The position numbers and the translations under genes are program-made. Shown in pieces: positions 22,959-33,158 of a DNA stretch of 35,330 nucleotides. The stretch spans positions 1-35,330 of the forward strand of contig JAPLWO010000061.1 in assembly GCA_026396555.1 (NCBI GenBank), given 5' to 3'. The notes under the pieces were generated by a model. It saw only the letters and a list, made by a program, of their open reading frames with translations, was not told where the DNA came from and did not search any database. Position 1 is the stretch's first letter; the number at the start of each line of letters is the position of its first letter. Source of the stretch: Candidatus Magasanikiibacteriota bacterium (GTDB lineage Bacteria; Patescibacteriota; Patescibacteriia; Magasanikbacterales; 2-02-FULL-50-9b).

Positions 22959-23987
22959 ATGACGCCCCAAAAAGCACTTATCCACTACCCACTCGGCCGC
23001 GTTTCGGCCATCACTCCAATTTCAGTCGGACTCATTCACGAAACGTATCACGTCGAAGCGATCGACCCGTCGACTGGTAAAATTGCACCGTTTATTTTAC
23101 AACGATTGCATACCGCACTTGCATCACCGAGCGTGACGGAAGATTATTTTGCTATCACTGAGCATTTGGCAGCAGCAGGAGTTACAACGCAGAGAGTTTT
23201 ACGAACTAAGACAGGCGAAATTACGTTAACCGATGATGTTGCAGGGCGCCGCTGGCGATTGATGGTGTTTGTGCCGGGCCAGGTTTTTTCTGTGGTTGAT
23301 TCTGCAGCGCGTGCGCGAGCGGTTGGGGCTAGTGTTGGAGTGTTTCATGGGGCACTGGCTAATTTAAAATATAAATTCAAGTCTAAATTAGCGCTTCATC
23401 CGTATGACACGTCTAAATTTTACAAGGATTTTGTGCGCGTAACGAAAAAGTTTGCGAAAGATCTTCTTATGACGCCGGATATTCGTCGCGACGTCGATTT
23501 TTTGTTGGCCGAGATTCCGAAGTTGGCGCTGCCCGCAGGATTGTCGACGCGAATCGTACATGGCGATTTAAAAATTACGAATTTCGTGTTTGATGAGACG
23601 GGAAAAAATGTTCGTGCAATTATTGATTTGGATACGTGCGCGCGATTCCCTGTGTTGTTGGAGCTTGGCGATGCGTTACGTTCTTGGTGTGGACATGTGG
23701 AAGACGATCCACGGAATAAGTTCGATGGTGCGAAATACCGAGCTGCAGTTGAAGGTTACATAGGTGCGGCGCCACGCGGATTTTTGAGTGCTCATGAGCG
23801 AAAATTATTGCCTCGTGCAGTGAAATTGATTATCTTAAATCTGGCATCGCGTTTTTTGAAAGATTATTTTGAGGACAGTTATTTTGGTTTTGATACGAAA
23901 AAGTACTCGACTCGTCGCGCGGCGAATTTGGCTCGTGCTCGTGGACAAATCGCATTGTATCGAGACGCAGTGAAAAAATTGGCTTAA
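22959..23987 (+). CDS. APH-family phosphotransferase, N-acetylhexosamine kinase-like
   Basis: This 342-aa protein has the aminoglycoside phosphotransferase/choline kinase fold. The Brenner-type catalytic motif is IVHGDLKITNFVFDE (about 200-214), followed by the metal-binding IIDLDT. The N-lobe contains LIHETYHVE and FILQRLH. This combination resembles N-acetylhexosamine 1-kinases more than antibiotic kinases, so a sugar-salvage role is the best inference, but the substrate cannot be read. The ATG at 22959 follows a possible leaderless promoter. It is divergent from the secretion operon and is probably a single gene. The distal half of the gene uses more G and T at third positions than the secretion genes. 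Confidence 0.8.
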   Translation: MTPQKALIHYPLGRVSAITPISVGLIHETYHVEAIDPSTGKIAPFILQRLHTALASPSVTEDYFAITEHLAAAGVTTQRVLRTKTGEITLTDDVAGRRWRLMVFVPGQVFSVVDSAARARAVGASVGVFHGALANLKYKFKSKLALHPYDTSKFYKDFVRVTKKFAKDLLMTPDIRRDVDFLLAEIPKLALPAGLSTRIVHGDLKITNFVFDETGKNVRAIIDLDTCARFPVLLELGDALRSWCGHVEDDPRNKFDGAKYRAAVEGYIGAAPRGFLSAHERKLLPRAVKLIILNLASRFLKDYFEDSYFGFDTKKYSTRRAANLARARGQIALYRDAVKKLA

Positions 23988-24012
23988 TTTGGGCTTAAAA
24001 GCGGCTTTCCTA

Positions 24013-24053
24013 TTGACAAAAAGGCTTTTTCGTGCTACTCTTAATTTAAGAGT
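24013..24053 (+). promoter_or_regulatory. Promoter and overlapping palindrome of the lipoprotein gene
   Basis: TTGACA (24013-24018), 17-base spacer ending TGC, -10 TACTCT (24036-24041). The perfect palindrome ACTCTTAA-T-TTAAGAGT (24037-24053) covers the -10 box and the start site, the usual position of a repressor operator. A second hairpin, CACAGC/GCTGTG (24099-24116), stands directly before the ribosome binding site. Confidence 0.55.
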
Positions 24054-24127
24054 GAAGCACCTAAACTGGTGTAGAAACTCGGCATTCAGCCACAGATCCA
24101 CAGCATCCAAGCTGTGAGGAGGTCATC

Positions 24128-24982
24128 ATGAAGACGACAACGACGATGGCTGCCCTCGTGGCAGTTGCGATGGTTCTGGCTCTCGGCGCGTGCAGCGGTT
24201 GCAGCGCGGTTGCGGGGGGCGGCGATGCGACCAACGACACGATCGGTACGGGCGACGCAGGTTCGGACGACTCCACAGGCGACGCGACCCTCTACGGCGA
24301 CATCGCCGGTCAGGGCGACGCGGTCCACAACGACACGGTCGGTGGGGATGACGGAACGAATTCAGACGCGACGGACGCGGCTACGACGATCAAGATCGGC
24401 GATCCATGCGTTTACGGTGCGCCGAATACGTGCGCTCTGGACGGCAAGTACCTCGTGATCGCTCAATGTAACTCCATTGATGAAACATGGGGTATCAAGG
24501 CGTTCTGCACCGAGTTTGACTCCTGCAAAAACGGCGCGTGCGTCCACAATCCCGCCACTTGTCCGCTTGCAGGCTACCCGGAAACGACGGAGACGCTCGT
24601 GGTCGATGGCATCGAGTACTGCGTTCCGCCGGGCAACAGCATGATCAAGCGCGCGCTCCTGACGATCAGTCAGAGTATGGGTATTCCGCCCAACGGGTCG
24701 TGCAGCGGTCCATTTAACTCTGATCCTGGTAAGTGCACCATCAACTTTGAACTCATGGGTATCGGAAAAACAGGGCTCTTCGTGTTCGAATACACGTTTC
24801 CAAATAAACCCAACGTAGCTTCGCGTATCGTAATCACGGCATGTGATGAAAAAAAACAGCGCTGTGTTGGTCAGCATTACCCAGATGACAATGGCTCGCC
24901 GGGAACTGTGGTCATCGACCTCAATACAAGCACGATTGATTTAGGAGATCTGGGTTTTCTCTATCAGCTGCTCCTCAAGTAG
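24128..24982 (+). CDS. Predicted lipoprotein with an Asp/Thr/Gly-rich linker
   Basis: This 284-aa protein has a lipoprotein signal (about 1-21, lipobox LGAC with acylated Cys 22). A ~65-residue spacer follows, built of GDA and NDT units. A C-terminal domain of ~190 residues has about 10 Cys (GDPCVYGAPNTC, CNSIDETWG, CKNGACV, CPLAGYPETTE). Strong GAGGAGG (24116-24122) precedes the ATG. The first half is clearly richer in GC than its neighbours. Such Asp/Thr spacers are typical of lipoproteins of Myxococcota and relatives, so transfer from such a partner is conceivable but not shown. The function is unknown. The unit has its own promoter, operator-like palindrome and terminator. Confidence 0.85.
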   Translation: MKTTTTMAALVAVAMVLALGACSGCSAVAGGGDATNDTIGTGDAGSDDSTGDATLYGDIAGQGDAVHNDTVGGDDGTNSDATDAATTIKIGDPCVYGAPNTCALDGKYLVIAQCNSIDETWGIKAFCTEFDSCKNGACVHNPATCPLAGYPETTETLVVDGIEYCVPPGNSMIKRALLTISQSMGIPPNGSCSGPFNSDPGKCTINFELMGIGKTGLFVFEYTFPNKPNVASRIVITACDEKKQRCVGQHYPDDNGSPGTVVIDLNTSTIDLGDLGFLYQLLLK

Positions 24983-25003
24983 TTTGACGTTCACGCCACT
25001 GCA

Positions 25004-25066
25004 CCGCAGACATATCTTTCTGAGATAACAACTCAAAGATCTGTATGCGGTCTTTTTTATTCTTTT
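25004..25066 (+). terminator. Rho-independent terminator of the lipoprotein gene
   Basis: CCGCAGACATATCTTT (25004-25019) pairs with AAAGATCTGTATGCGG (25035-25050): 14 pairs and two mismatches. TCTTTTTTATTCTTTT follows. Its T tract overlaps the last codons of the convergent giant gene. Confidence 0.85.
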
Positions 25067-28000
25067 ACAATAATATAGCCCTGGAATGGAGAGGCAGCAT
25101 TTCCATTTTTAGTAAGGTCACATTTTGTGCTATCAGCTGAAGAATCAGCCCAATACCCCACCGCATTTCCATTCGCATCAACACCATTACAAATCCCCCA
25201 ATTATCCATCAGCTGAACTTTTGGTTTAAATGCACAGAATTTCTCGCCAATATTCACAATATTTTGAAGATGAAACTGACTGATTAAAGGCCCTGTTGCT
25301 TCAACAGCGACGCCCGTTGAACTTGCTAAACTTTTTCCACCACAATCAGACGTGTATCTATATGCATGTGCAAATTGAAAGTAACCTTGTTCACACGCAC
25401 CTGCATCATTAATGCCATCTCCGCCCCATGAACCAAACGACCACTTTTTTGCATTAGGTGTTGGAGCACAGCTTCCTGTAACAACACCTGCGGAATTAAC
25501 GCAGTCTTTGTCTGTTGCACAAGTTGTATTGTAATCAACCACGCCCGCAAACGTACACGCAGTCGCCGGTTCCGTTGGAGTCGAACAAATAGGTTTATGG
25601 TTTCTAAATAATCCCTGTTTGGAAACCGCTGCACCCCCCGCATCGCCCCAATCAATTGTCACTCTTTGAATCGGCAAGTGATTGCGATCTGCTGATCCAT
25701 AGAATTTGAGTGTTGCACCCACAGATCCTTGACCTGCCACCACAGCGGTATCACCATTTTTTCCATTAATGGTCATGTCATTTTTTCGTGCAACGCGGCA
25801 AGTTCCACTTTGTACGCCCGTGCAAGAATCAGCATCAAGCGCATACACTGTTGGAGGCGCTGATATACCTGTTGCAGTTGTGTCCATAGTTAACCCTGGT
25901 GTATTTTCAGCCGATCCACTATACGCATAAAACCTAGCAAATAATTGATGGAGCGCACTTACGCCTGTAGTAAACGAGATTTTCGCTGCAGCATTTCCAT
26001 TCTCAGCACCCAAACAAAGTCCTGGACCATATTCGCAACTGTAAGCTCGTGCACCAACTGATGGAATATCAACCCTTTCTTTCCCAACATAAACAAGATC
26101 AAAAGGCGTTTGCTGCGCCGTAATAACAGATCCAAAATATTGTGATGCAAACGGAATAAATGCGTCAGATCCTTGAGCTGGCAATATAATTCCATTTTCA
26201 TTAAGCGCCAATCCCATTTCGTGATTTGTATTTTTATTCGGTGCTTGCCACAAATTATTTGTCTGCGCAGCATTTTGACCGTTTAAATCCGTTTGAACAG
26301 CCTCTGTACAACGATCAGTTAAATTAATCTTGAATTTCCAGCCAGCTTTTATCGGATTTGTTCCACCAAAAATAGCAGTTCCATCGCAAGACCCTGCAAC
26401 GAGCTCTGGAGCACTAACCAAACCACTCTTTATAATCAAATTAAGTTCGTAAACACGCTCATTGCCTCTAAATGCCATGCCCGCAGACCCAGCGCCCAAA
26501 TCAGTACAATCACCACCAGACGGACCCATTGATTTTTGAATAAAGTCAGTTCCGTTTAGACCTACAAAATCATGTATTAACATTCCATTATAGAACAGCG
26601 CAGACTGGAATGGACTATTTTGATAATTATGATTAACGATTCTCAAAAACCACACCTGATTTGCATATGGCGGGGCTTGCGGATTTCCGCCCATATCAAA
26701 ATTCGACAACAAAGTTTCAATTTCATCGTTATCAACAATTTCAGTGTGCTTTATAACCCCTGTCACTGCTTGTGCCGCAGGTTCATCAATACCATTTAAG
26801 CTCGCCGCTTGCGCAGTATTTTGCTCGCCACGAGAGCAAGAAAAATATTTCTTAACATCCACATCACCATTTCCTCCAAAATAATTATTACCTACACGCA
26901 CTGCTTTACTCAACGTCTTAAGTACATCAGATTGAATGCCAGACAATGCTGACGGATCAAGAAAATCAAAATATTGGTTTGATCCAGCATCTTTTGGTTC
27001 ACGAACCAAGCAATCACCCGTAACGCTTCCCGCAAGTGGCTCTGTTTTTTTTGTTTCATCTACCCAACCGCCATTAACATAAGATCGGATAACACCGTCA
27101 TCCTTAATAATCATCTTATATCCTTGTGGAAAAAATGAATTTTCTGCCGTCGCTTCAATTTCAATTGAATCAATATCAGAGCTATGGGTATCTACAGGTA
27201 ATTGAGCCGCTCCCAACTCTGTCGAGTAATTCACCGGAGCATCAGCAAGAACACTGTACTTTAATTCAGGAAGTGCGTATGAAAATGAAAGTTTACCCGC
27301 AGCATCCGCTTTACCCTTTCCACTGGTTGCCAAACAATACATACGGCCCTGGCCGAGCGGACCAACACTAAATCCTGCACTCGAATACTGATTATATAAA
27401 TCTGTGCTTCCCACATCAATCGGCAGCCACGTCTGACATGCACGTTCATTATTGTTACCATTTAAATGCGTTCGAAAATCTTGCTCAAGACAATATCCTT
27501 CCCAACCCATCACCTTCGTCTCCTTGGTTTTGAACTGACACGTTCCATCTTCTGGCGAATAATGATAGCTCGCATCGCTGCCAACAGCCGTCGCGTCTGT
27601 CGTTGCGCCCGCCGTAATATCCTTAATCTTTAATACACGCTCATCAATACAATCAAAATTACTTGAACATGAAAGCCCTTTCTTAGAAACTGCCAAATTA
27701 GGTTTTGCCACCTGCCCCTCTTTATCGCCGGCAACATACCAACCGCCATCACACACACCAGGTTTAATTGGTGAATTTGCCGTGTCATAATAATGAGTCG
27801 TGTTTCCTTGACCATATACAACTTTCGTATAACTACACTCACAAGAACCATTTGGAACACTCGCAGGATCAAGATCGCTAAAGCCCTGAATCTTTAAAAA
27901 ATCACTAAACGAAGTCCATGTATTCTTACCCGAAGTTGAACCGCCCGTATATTTCAACACCACGGAACGATAGGGCGCACAAATATTAACGCGTTCAAAT

Positions 28001-31000
28001 CCAGGCACAGTGGATTCAGGCGCACCAAACGAAAGTTTGCCTGAACGAATTCCCACTTCTTGTGGAAATGGCGAATCCTGTTCTGGATATCCCCGACAGC
28101 TTGATTCCACAAAACCCGTTGACGTTAGCGCATTTGCAGCAATATCTGTTCTAAATCCATCGAGTGGATACCAACATTTTGATTTTTGACAAATACCACC
28201 TGACCCGATTCCACTTCCGAAACTTGACACGATCATGTCGCCTGCTTCTTTTGAATTAAAGACATCGGCGATACAGAATTTGCCATCATGAGATAGCTGC
28301 GTGCAACCAGCGAAACTCGTTTGTGAATACCATTTATACTTTGTCGCAACAAATCCAGCACCCACCACTAATTTTCCCTGCGTTCCATCCGGGCTAAACC
28401 ACCCAATCGCATCAGGCTGAAATTTATTCCACAATGAATATCCGCTATACTCATTTCCATACCAACCAATGTTTCGGTCCACGTAATTATTCGTGCTCAG
28501 CGGCATCGCATTCGTAATGTCTTCAGTTGTCGGAACTGTATGACTCTTCGTCACCCAGTTCGCACACTGACCAATCGTGTTTGCATCTGTAGACGATTTA
28601 TCACACACACCCAAATCCGTACAAACCTGTTTGTACTTTTGCGTTGCTGGATCAAATTCAGAAATCGAGCTTTGACATGCAAGCCACTGATCACACGTGC
28701 GATCAGGCTGAACTTTTACAATCGTATTTGCATCCGCAAAACCTGAACAAATCTTCTTTAAATTATTGAAATTCGTTGCAAGTTGCGTCTGAACTGAATT
28801 GCTTAAACAATTCCCCGCAATCGGCCCACACCAGCCGCTTCCTGAATTCTGACATGCTGCATTATATTTTGTTAATTGTGTATCACAATCAGTCGCGGTA
28901 AATAATCCGATTGAATTTGCTTCCTTACAAACACCGTAATAATCCGTAGCCGGGAGCGCAGTTGTGTCTGCAACTGGAGTCACCAAACCACCATCTGTTC
29001 GAATGTCAGCAGCTGCGACTTGTGCATAGCTGAGCATCGCTGGACAGTCAGGATCAATCGTCGGATCTGATTTACAATATGACAACATGGTCGCCTTATC
29101 GCGCGCAGACTTCGATGTATCATCAAGTGCAACGCAGCCTGCTTTTAACCCGACCTGTCCACCACAAGATGTTGTATCAAGACGACTATTCTTCAAGAAA
29201 TAATATGAGCGTCCGCCTTTAACACCTTCAAGCTTATCCGCATGATCAATAAATTCAGTACACTGATCATACGTTGGAGTACACAAACCAACCACGCCTG
29301 TATACGCAGCATCCTGATTTTTATAAATTCCATAATAATTTCCACCAGAAACAAAACTCGCATAACACGGTTGATCTGTTCCCGACTTAAACCAACCAGA
29401 ATACGTCACACCTGATTTATCTACCCCGTCGCGATATTCGCATTGTTTATCTGCGGCTGGATATTTAAAGAAGCGCTGCTGTTGATCACTCGTCGTAAAT
29501 GTCTGGCACCATTCTTCTTCCTGTTTACATGATGTCGCAGAATAATTGTCAGGATTATTTATTCTAAACGTTGTTTCTAACGCACCTTTTGTAACAATGC
29601 CAAGTGCACTACATCCTTTTTTATCCGCAGGACATGATGCTGCGCTATTTGCAACAACATACACGAATTTATCAGCAGGAACAATTTTACTTACCGCACC
29701 AAACGAAACAGTAAGCGGCGTGACCTGCGCAGTGTTTTGAGTGTTAACAAACTGTTTACAACCTGCGACTTCAGCACGACATAGCCCCGTAAACCCAGTC
29801 AAATATACTTCTGTTGCACCAGAAGTAGACTGTGGTGTGTACTGATGACAATTTAATGCAGGGCCTGGAATGCTGTCATTTGGCGTTGGATCACATGTCA
29901 GTGGCGTTTTCCATGAGTTTTTTACCACGTACACAACGTCCGCTTGTTCTTTTACGACGATGTTATCGATAAAAATATTTGGTGCATTTCCAACAGGTTG
30001 AAAAATTAAGTTTGCCGCACCATCGCTCCACGGATTTACTGCAGTACTCACTTCAAAACGACGCCATTCTGGACTTACGGTCACTGCATCGGCATTTAAT
30101 TGAACTGTGTTTGGTGTTTGTGATGAGCTAAAAAATGAAACATTAACGCCTCCGGTTCCTTTTGCCCAAAATACAATATCATAAGTTTTACCTTTCAAAA
30201 CCGAAACCGAATGGTGCGCATTTGCATCGACAATTTTCAACACAGTATCACCCACTGTGATACCTTCATTTGAAATCGTGCCACCCAACCACCCATCAAT
30301 ACCAACAAACGATTCGTTCATGACAATTTTTGGACTGAGCGCTGCTGCGCCATTAAACGCGCGACAACCAGAATCTGCCTTCTTACAGCTCTGAGAACCG
30401 CTTGGTAAAATTCCATATTCACATGCACCCGTTGTCGCATCAAACGTTCCATGGCTCGCAACACAATTATTCTGATCTGACGCTAATTTACGGAATTGCG
30501 TACAGCTTGCAGATGCGATGATTGTTTTTGATAACAAACGATAACTTGCAATACCATTTTTATCAAACAATTCACGGCAATCCGAATTAAATGCTGGATT
30601 TGGCTGTCCGTTCAAAATACGGCCTTCATAAATTGTTTTGCTGCACGCAGCATTAAACGAAGCGAGCTCAGTCGAATCTACATAATCATAATGCGGCGTT
30701 GTATCTGCATCAACCTGCAAATCATGTTGGTGTAATTGATAGCCTGTTTTATCAGAACCTTCCCATGAGTAAAACAAGCCGTGATTATTTCCATCGTTGG
30801 TAATACATTTTTGAATATTTGCAAAATATTTTGTATCCCCACCACCTTTTTCTGTTGAATCAATATTTGTATATGTATCGCAGCCCACAACATCTTGAGA
30901 ACATTGTTGTGATGACGCTGGAATAAACGCTGCTGACGAAGATTGAAGCGGCTCTGTTTGTGTGGGCGCTTGATAATACGAAGCGTATCCCACACACTCG

Positions 31001-33153
31001 CTTGCACACTCATCATTCCACGCAACAACACCACCACTCGTATCTCGCGTCGCAAATGTTGCGATTCCCGGAACAGATGCATCAGAAGAACCAGTTGGCT
31101 GGTACACTTCACAACCCACTTCATCAACGGTACACGCTTTTGCATAATTACCGCACTCAGTTGGGTCGGTTGATAGGCCCTTACAACCAAGACCTGCCGG
31201 CGGCAATCTCAAATAATTCTGAACGCCTGTGTCAGAATTTTGTACTTCCGTACAACCTGCATATTGCGCTTCACACGATATCGCTTTGTCAGTTAAGTAA
31301 ACTTTAGATTGAGTTGTATCAAACGCACCTTGTTGATTGTAATCAGAATAAAATCCAAGACAGCCTGAATTTTTTGCACTGCACGAACTTGGATCAAGCG
31401 TGGATTCAATCAAACTTACATCTCCATATTGTCCATTTGCAAAAGTGCGACAGCCCGCAAATTGCGCTGGACATTGATCAATGTTAAATCGAAACGTGTT
31501 TCGCTCCCGCAAACAATAGCCATATTGACCCGTACACTGACCAGACTCATCTTCCTGCAGACAAGATGCTTCATCCGCACAAATTTGCTGACGATTTACA
31601 CTAATACTTGATTCTGGTTGCGGCCCATATACTTGCGCACGACAAATTTCTGCTGGAATTTTTAAAATCCAATTTGGATCAATCAAATGACAATAAGGAT
31701 GATCTGCATCTAGACCTCCCTGATCATTACATTTATAAAAACCGGCAACTACGTCTTTTAAGAGCACGTGATTCGCTGTCCCCGCAGTTGCTGCAGCAAT
31801 TTCCCATCCCACTGAAATAATGCGCGCTTTGCGAAGCTTTGTTAAATTGCTATAGCAATAGGCAGATTTATAACAAAACGAATCTTCATTGTGTGCGGTA
31901 TCAGTCGGTGGAATCATTTGCCAATCACCATGCAACTTTCCTTGATCAAGCGCTTCTTGTACGGAAATTGGTTTACCCGCATCTGCAACACGAACTGCAG
32001 CCGCAAAATCTCCATCCAACACGCAATTTTCTGGCGATGTAAATTTATCAGGACATGACGTAAAATTACTCAATAAATCCAAATCACCCTCAGAAATATT
32101 AATCACCTTGGTATCCGCATAAATCGCGCCGCCCGCCCCACTTGCAGTTGTTTTTCCACCATTTCCAGAACCGAAAATATTCGCTAAATTAAACTCTTTA
32201 CTTTCAGGGAGCGTCCCTTTTCCTTGCTTTAGGCGATCAATTAATTTTTTCGATAAACTATTCAACAAAGTTGTTGCAAAAATTGCAGGAATTGATTCTG
32301 CGCCAGACGCAAGAATACCTGATAACGTCTGACTTTCTTGTTGTTGCTGAAAACTCGCCGTATTCACTTTTGAATCCGCCTCAACACTTGAAGCTGGCTC
32401 AACAACCACCTTTGAAATAGGGGTCGTCATATCCATGTGCGATTTTGTTGCCAAACGTTCATTTTGTGCACGTTGCTGTTCCGCAATAATTGAAGTCATT
32501 GCGTTCATTTGCGATTTAATAACACCATCAAACTCTGTACTTCCTGATGTAAGTGCTGTTGTAAATTTTCCTAAGAGCTGCTCTGATGATAATTCATTTG
32601 TTAAGCTTTTATAACTAATCGCGATTGATCCGGCATCACAGGAGCTCCCCAATGTTTCCGTCGCAGCGCCCGTAACGGGTGCGTTAAACGGTGCTTTGTG
32701 TGCTGATTTATTCAACGCATCATAAATACCAACCACAACACCGAGACCCGCGAGCGGGTTTGGTACACACAACAAATTAGCATTCGCCAAATCTTTTGAC
32801 ATCTGATCCAGCGTAGAACTTAATGCTGCCTTTCCCTGATCAACAATATAATCACCTGGTGATTTCATGTATGCGAGCGGATTTTTTCCCTGACCACCGC
32901 TTGCAACCCAGGTCGCAATCGATTCTGCTGCTTGACGCGCAACTGTCTGACTTACATTAATCGCACCCGCAACAACAACATTTTTAAATAAAACTTTTAA
33001 TGTGCTTGAAATATATCCGGCAACCGTCTGTGCGAGTAACGCAGGATCAGTCGTCACAAGCTGCGCGCTTGCAACATTTGGCATCAACATCGAAAAAATC
33101 AACATTCCTGCGATGATCTGTCGATGAAATTTTGAAACGAGATTTCGCATCAT
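25057..33153 (-). CDS. Giant secreted Cys-rich protein (2698 aa)
   Basis: A signal peptide (about 1-30, ending ASA) is followed by a helical region to about 350. A very Cys-rich body comes next. Between about 560 and 1300 there are ten copies of a C-x6-C motif, mostly C-x5-G-C-x2-[F/Y/V], for example CPAQFAGCRTF (561), CEAQYAGC (627), CSQDVVGC (751), CRAEVAGC (1125) and CTPTYDQC (1291). A beta-sandwich resembling a carbohydrate-binding module lies at about 941-1075 (MNESFVGIDGWLGG to NIFIDNIVV). Near the C-terminus, IQRVTIDWGDAGG and FAHAYRYTSDCG look like a PKD-type domain. The protein has no C-terminal anchor. It is probably an extracellular, disulfide-stabilised surface or fibre protein exported by Sec. 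It follows the Ca-binding protein gene by 5 bases. ATG 33153 or 33150 is possible. Confidence 0.88.
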   Translation of the reverse strand: MMRNLVSKFHRQIIAGMLIFSMLMPNVASAQLVTTDPALLAQTVAGYISSTLKVLFKNVVVAGAINVSQTVARQAAESIATWVASGGQGKNPLAYMKSPGDYIVDQGKAALSSTLDQMSKDLANANLLCVPNPLAGLGVVVGIYDALNKSAHKAPFNAPVTGAATETLGSSCDAGSIAISYKSLTNELSSEQLLGKFTTALTSGSTEFDGVIKSQMNAMTSIIAEQQRAQNERLATKSHMDMTTPISKVVVEPASSVEADSKVNTASFQQQQESQTLSGILASGAESIPAIFATTLLNSLSKKLIDRLKQGKGTLPESKEFNLANIFGSGNGGKTTASGAGGAIYADTKVINISEGDLDLLSNFTSCPDKFTSPENCVLDGDFAAAVRVADAGKPISVQEALDQGKLHGDWQMIPPTDTAHNEDSFCYKSAYCYSNLTKLRKARIISVGWEIAAATAGTANHVLLKDVVAGFYKCNDQGGLDADHPYCHLIDPNWILKIPAEICRAQVYGPQPESSISVNRQQICADEASCLQEDESGQCTGQYGYCLRERNTFRFNIDQCPAQFAGCRTFANGQYGDVSLIESTLDPSSCSAKNSGCLGFYSDYNQQGAFDTTQSKVYLTDKAISCEAQYAGCTEVQNSDTGVQNYLRLPPAGLGCKGLSTDPTECGNYAKACTVDEVGCEVYQPTGSSDASVPGIATFATRDTSGGVVAWNDECASECVGYASYYQAPTQTEPLQSSSAAFIPASSQQCSQDVVGCDTYTNIDSTEKGGGDTKYFANIQKCITNDGNNHGLFYSWEGSDKTGYQLHQHDLQVDADTTPHYDYVDSTELASFNAACSKTIYEGRILNGQPNPAFNSDCRELFDKNGIASYRLLSKTIIASASCTQFRKLASDQNNCVASHGTFDATTGACEYGILPSGSQSCKKADSGCRAFNGAAALSPKIVMNESFVGIDGWLGGTISNEGITVGDTVLKIVDANAHHSVSVLKGKTYDIVFWAKGTGGVNVSFFSSSQTPNTVQLNADAVTVSPEWRRFEVSTAVNPWSDGAANLIFQPVGNAPNIFIDNIVVKEQADVVYVVKNSWKTPLTCDPTPNDSIPGPALNCHQYTPQSTSGATEVYLTGFTGLCRAEVAGCKQFVNTQNTAQVTPLTVSFGAVSKIVPADKFVYVVANSAASCPADKKGCSALGIVTKGALETTFRINNPDNYSATSCKQEEEWCQTFTTSDQQQRFFKYPAADKQCEYRDGVDKSGVTYSGWFKSGTDQPCYASFVSGGNYYGIYKNQDAAYTGVVGLCTPTYDQCTEFIDHADKLEGVKGGRSYYFLKNSRLDTTSCGGQVGLKAGCVALDDTSKSARDKATMLSYCKSDPTIDPDCPAMLSYAQVAAADIRTDGGLVTPVADTTALPATDYYGVCKEANSIGLFTATDCDTQLTKYNAACQNSGSGWCGPIAGNCLSNSVQTQLATNFNNLKKICSGFADANTIVKVQPDRTCDQWLACQSSISEFDPATQKYKQVCTDLGVCDKSSTDANTIGQCANWVTKSHTVPTTEDITNAMPLSTNNYVDRNIGWYGNEYSGYSLWNKFQPDAIGWFSPDGTQGKLVVGAGFVATKYKWYSQTSFAGCTQLSHDGKFCIADVFNSKEAGDMIVSSFGSGIGSGGICQKSKCWYPLDGFRTDIAANALTSTGFVESSCRGYPEQDSPFPQEVGIRSGKLSFGAPESTVPGFERVNICAPYRSVVLKYTGGSTSGKNTWTSFSDFLKIQGFSDLDPASVPNGSCECSYTKVVYGQGNTTHYYDTANSPIKPGVCDGGWYVAGDKEGQVAKPNLAVSKKGLSCSSNFDCIDERVLKIKDITAGATTDATAVGSDASYHYSPEDGTCQFKTKETKVMGWEGYCLEQDFRTHLNGNNNERACQTWLPIDVGSTDLYNQYSSAGFSVGPLGQGRMYCLATSGKGKADAAGKLSFSYALPELKYSVLADAPVNYSTELGAAQLPVDTHSSDIDSIEIEATAENSFFPQGYKMIIKDDGVIRSYVNGGWVDETKKTEPLAGSVTGDCLVREPKDAGSNQYFDFLDPSALSGIQSDVLKTLSKAVRVGNNYFGGNGDVDVKKYFSCSRGEQNTAQAASLNGIDEPAAQAVTGVIKHTEIVDNDEIETLLSNFDMGGNPQAPPYANQVWFLRIVNHNYQNSPFQSALFYNGMLIHDFVGLNGTDFIQKSMGPSGGDCTDLGAGSAGMAFRGNERVYELNLIIKSGLVSAPELVAGSCDGTAIFGGTNPIKAGWKFKINLTDRCTEAVQTDLNGQNAAQTNNLWQAPNKNTNHEMGLALNENGIILPAQGSDAFIPFASQYFGSVITAQQTPFDLVYVGKERVDIPSVGARAYSCEYGPGLCLGAENGNAAAKISFTTGVSALHQLFARFYAYSGSAENTPGLTMDTTATGISAPPTVYALDADSCTGVQSGTCRVARKNDMTINGKNGDTAVVAGQGSVGATLKFYGSADRNHLPIQRVTIDWGDAGGAAVSKQGLFRNHKPICSTPTEPATACTFAGVVDYNTTCATDKDCVNSAGVVTGSCAPTPNAKKWSFGSWGGDGINDAGACEQGYFQFAHAYRYTSDCGGKSLASSTGVAVEATGPLISQFHLQNIVNIGEKFCAFKPKVQLMDNWGICNGVDANGNAVGYWADSSADSTKCDLTKNGNAASPFQGYIIVKE

Positions 33154-33158
33154 ACTGA

